Assembly (NCBI GenBank): GCA_000435615.1
Contig: FR881929.1
Span: 1-22,916 of the forward strand
Reading direction: 5' to 3'
Source: Firmicutes bacterium CAG:238
GTDB lineage: Bacteria; Bacillota; Clostridia; Peptostreptococcales; Anaerovoracaceae
DNA length: 22,916 nucleotides
In this document: in pieces, positions 22,742 through 22,916 of the stretch
How the letters are laid out: each line of letters opens with the position of its first letter
Numbering within the stretch: position 1 is the first letter of the stretch
Made by a program: the position numbers and the translations under genes
The notes under the pieces: generated by a model
What the model was told of the DNA's origin: nothing
Databases searched by the model: none
The model's input: only the letters and a program-made list of their open reading frames with translations

Positions 22742-22764
22742 ATTATACTTCGAGATACTTCGGG
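22742..22764 (-). promoter_or_regulatory. Promoter region with tandem 10-bp repeats for DUF5131
   Basis: On the minus strand there is a consensus TATAAT -10 (22742-22747) with no good -35. Overlapping and upstream of it are two direct 10-bp repeats, CCCGAAGTAT and CTCGAAGTAT (22745-22764), differing at one base. The arrangement suggests a regulator binding site over the -10/-35 spacer. Confidence 0.4.
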
Positions 22765-22779
22765 GCTTTCAGGTTTCCG

Positions 22780-22916
22780 CTAAAGTGCCGCGATTTCTTC
22801 TTCGCTGAGTCCGGTGTTCTTCGCAATTACGTCAATCGGAATGCCGGATTCTTTAAAGTTCTTGGCAATCTCACATTGCCTCTGCATCGCACCACGTTCA
22901 GCACCGGCACGCTCGC
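22780..22916 (-). CDS. C-terminal end of an Rpn/PD-(D/E)XK nuclease-transposase-like protein (5' part outside window)
   Basis: An open frame enters from the right edge and ends at TAG (22780-22782). The 44 visible codons are charged, then carry NFKESGIPIDVIAKNTGLSEEEIAAL. This tail is typical of Rpn-family recombination-promoting nucleases/putative transposases abundant in Clostridia. It is too short for a helix count or an active-site check, as the nuclease domain is N-terminal and not in view. Whether it is intact or a remnant cannot be told. Confidence 0.6.
   Translation of the reverse strand, partial: ERAGAERGAMQRQCEIAKNFKESGIPIDVIAKNTGLSEEEIAAL

Overview
The window reads as a chromosomal segment of a low-to-mid GC anaerobic Firmicute, probably class Clostridia. 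The evidence is strong AGGAGG-type ribosome binding sites, tightly packed or ATGA-overlapping genes, TTG starts, and the style of the proteins: a PepV-like dipeptidase, a DUF917 protein, a TatD-associated radical SAM protein and a clostridial-type DAHP synthase. Coding density is very high and no gap exceeds about 200 bp. Every gene lies on the minus strand except one PucR-family regulator at 17814-19310. No rRNA, tRNA, CRISPR array or insertion sequence was seen.

Right end to left, in the direction of most transcription: (1) 21782-22916 is a small accessory patch. It holds the last 44 codons of an Rpn-type gene and a DUF5131 (phage Gp37/Gp68) gene with a strong leader hairpin. (2) 19321-21703 is a three-gene unit behind a good sigma-70 promoter: MTA/SAH nucleosidase, the 23S rRNA/tRNA methyltransferase RlmN, and a small TatD-associated radical SAM protein. 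The nucleosidase can remove the SAH and 5'-deoxyadenosine that radical SAM enzymes release. (3) 12809-19310 is a probable catabolic locus. A PucR-type regulator diverges from an NCS1-type nucleobase/ureide permease, which is tightly followed by a DUF917 protein. Beyond a terminator-like hairpin come a PepV-type M20 dipeptidase and, with its own promoter, an agmatinase-like ureohydrolase. The substrate is not evident. This is the best candidate for an undescribed pathway.

(4) 11380-12804 (MATE efflux), 10971-11348 (RidA) and 9161-10906 (ABC exporter) run on in the same direction. They lead with a 3-bp gap into (5), the aromatic amino acid operon at 1178-9157. Its order is pheA (chorismate mutase-prephenate dehydratase-ACT), aroB, aroC, aroQ, aroA, tyrA, DAHP synthase and an aromatic-type aminotransferase. 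It covers DAHP to chorismate except shikimate dehydrogenase and shikimate kinase, then the branches to phenylalanine and tyrosine. (6) 1-1092 holds a small Walker-A protein with a near-consensus promoter and a Nudix hydrolase cut by the window edge.

Starts were chosen from ribosome binding site spacing. Several are shorter than the longest open frame, and one (tyrA) must be a TTG. Functions come from motifs read by eye; no database search was run.
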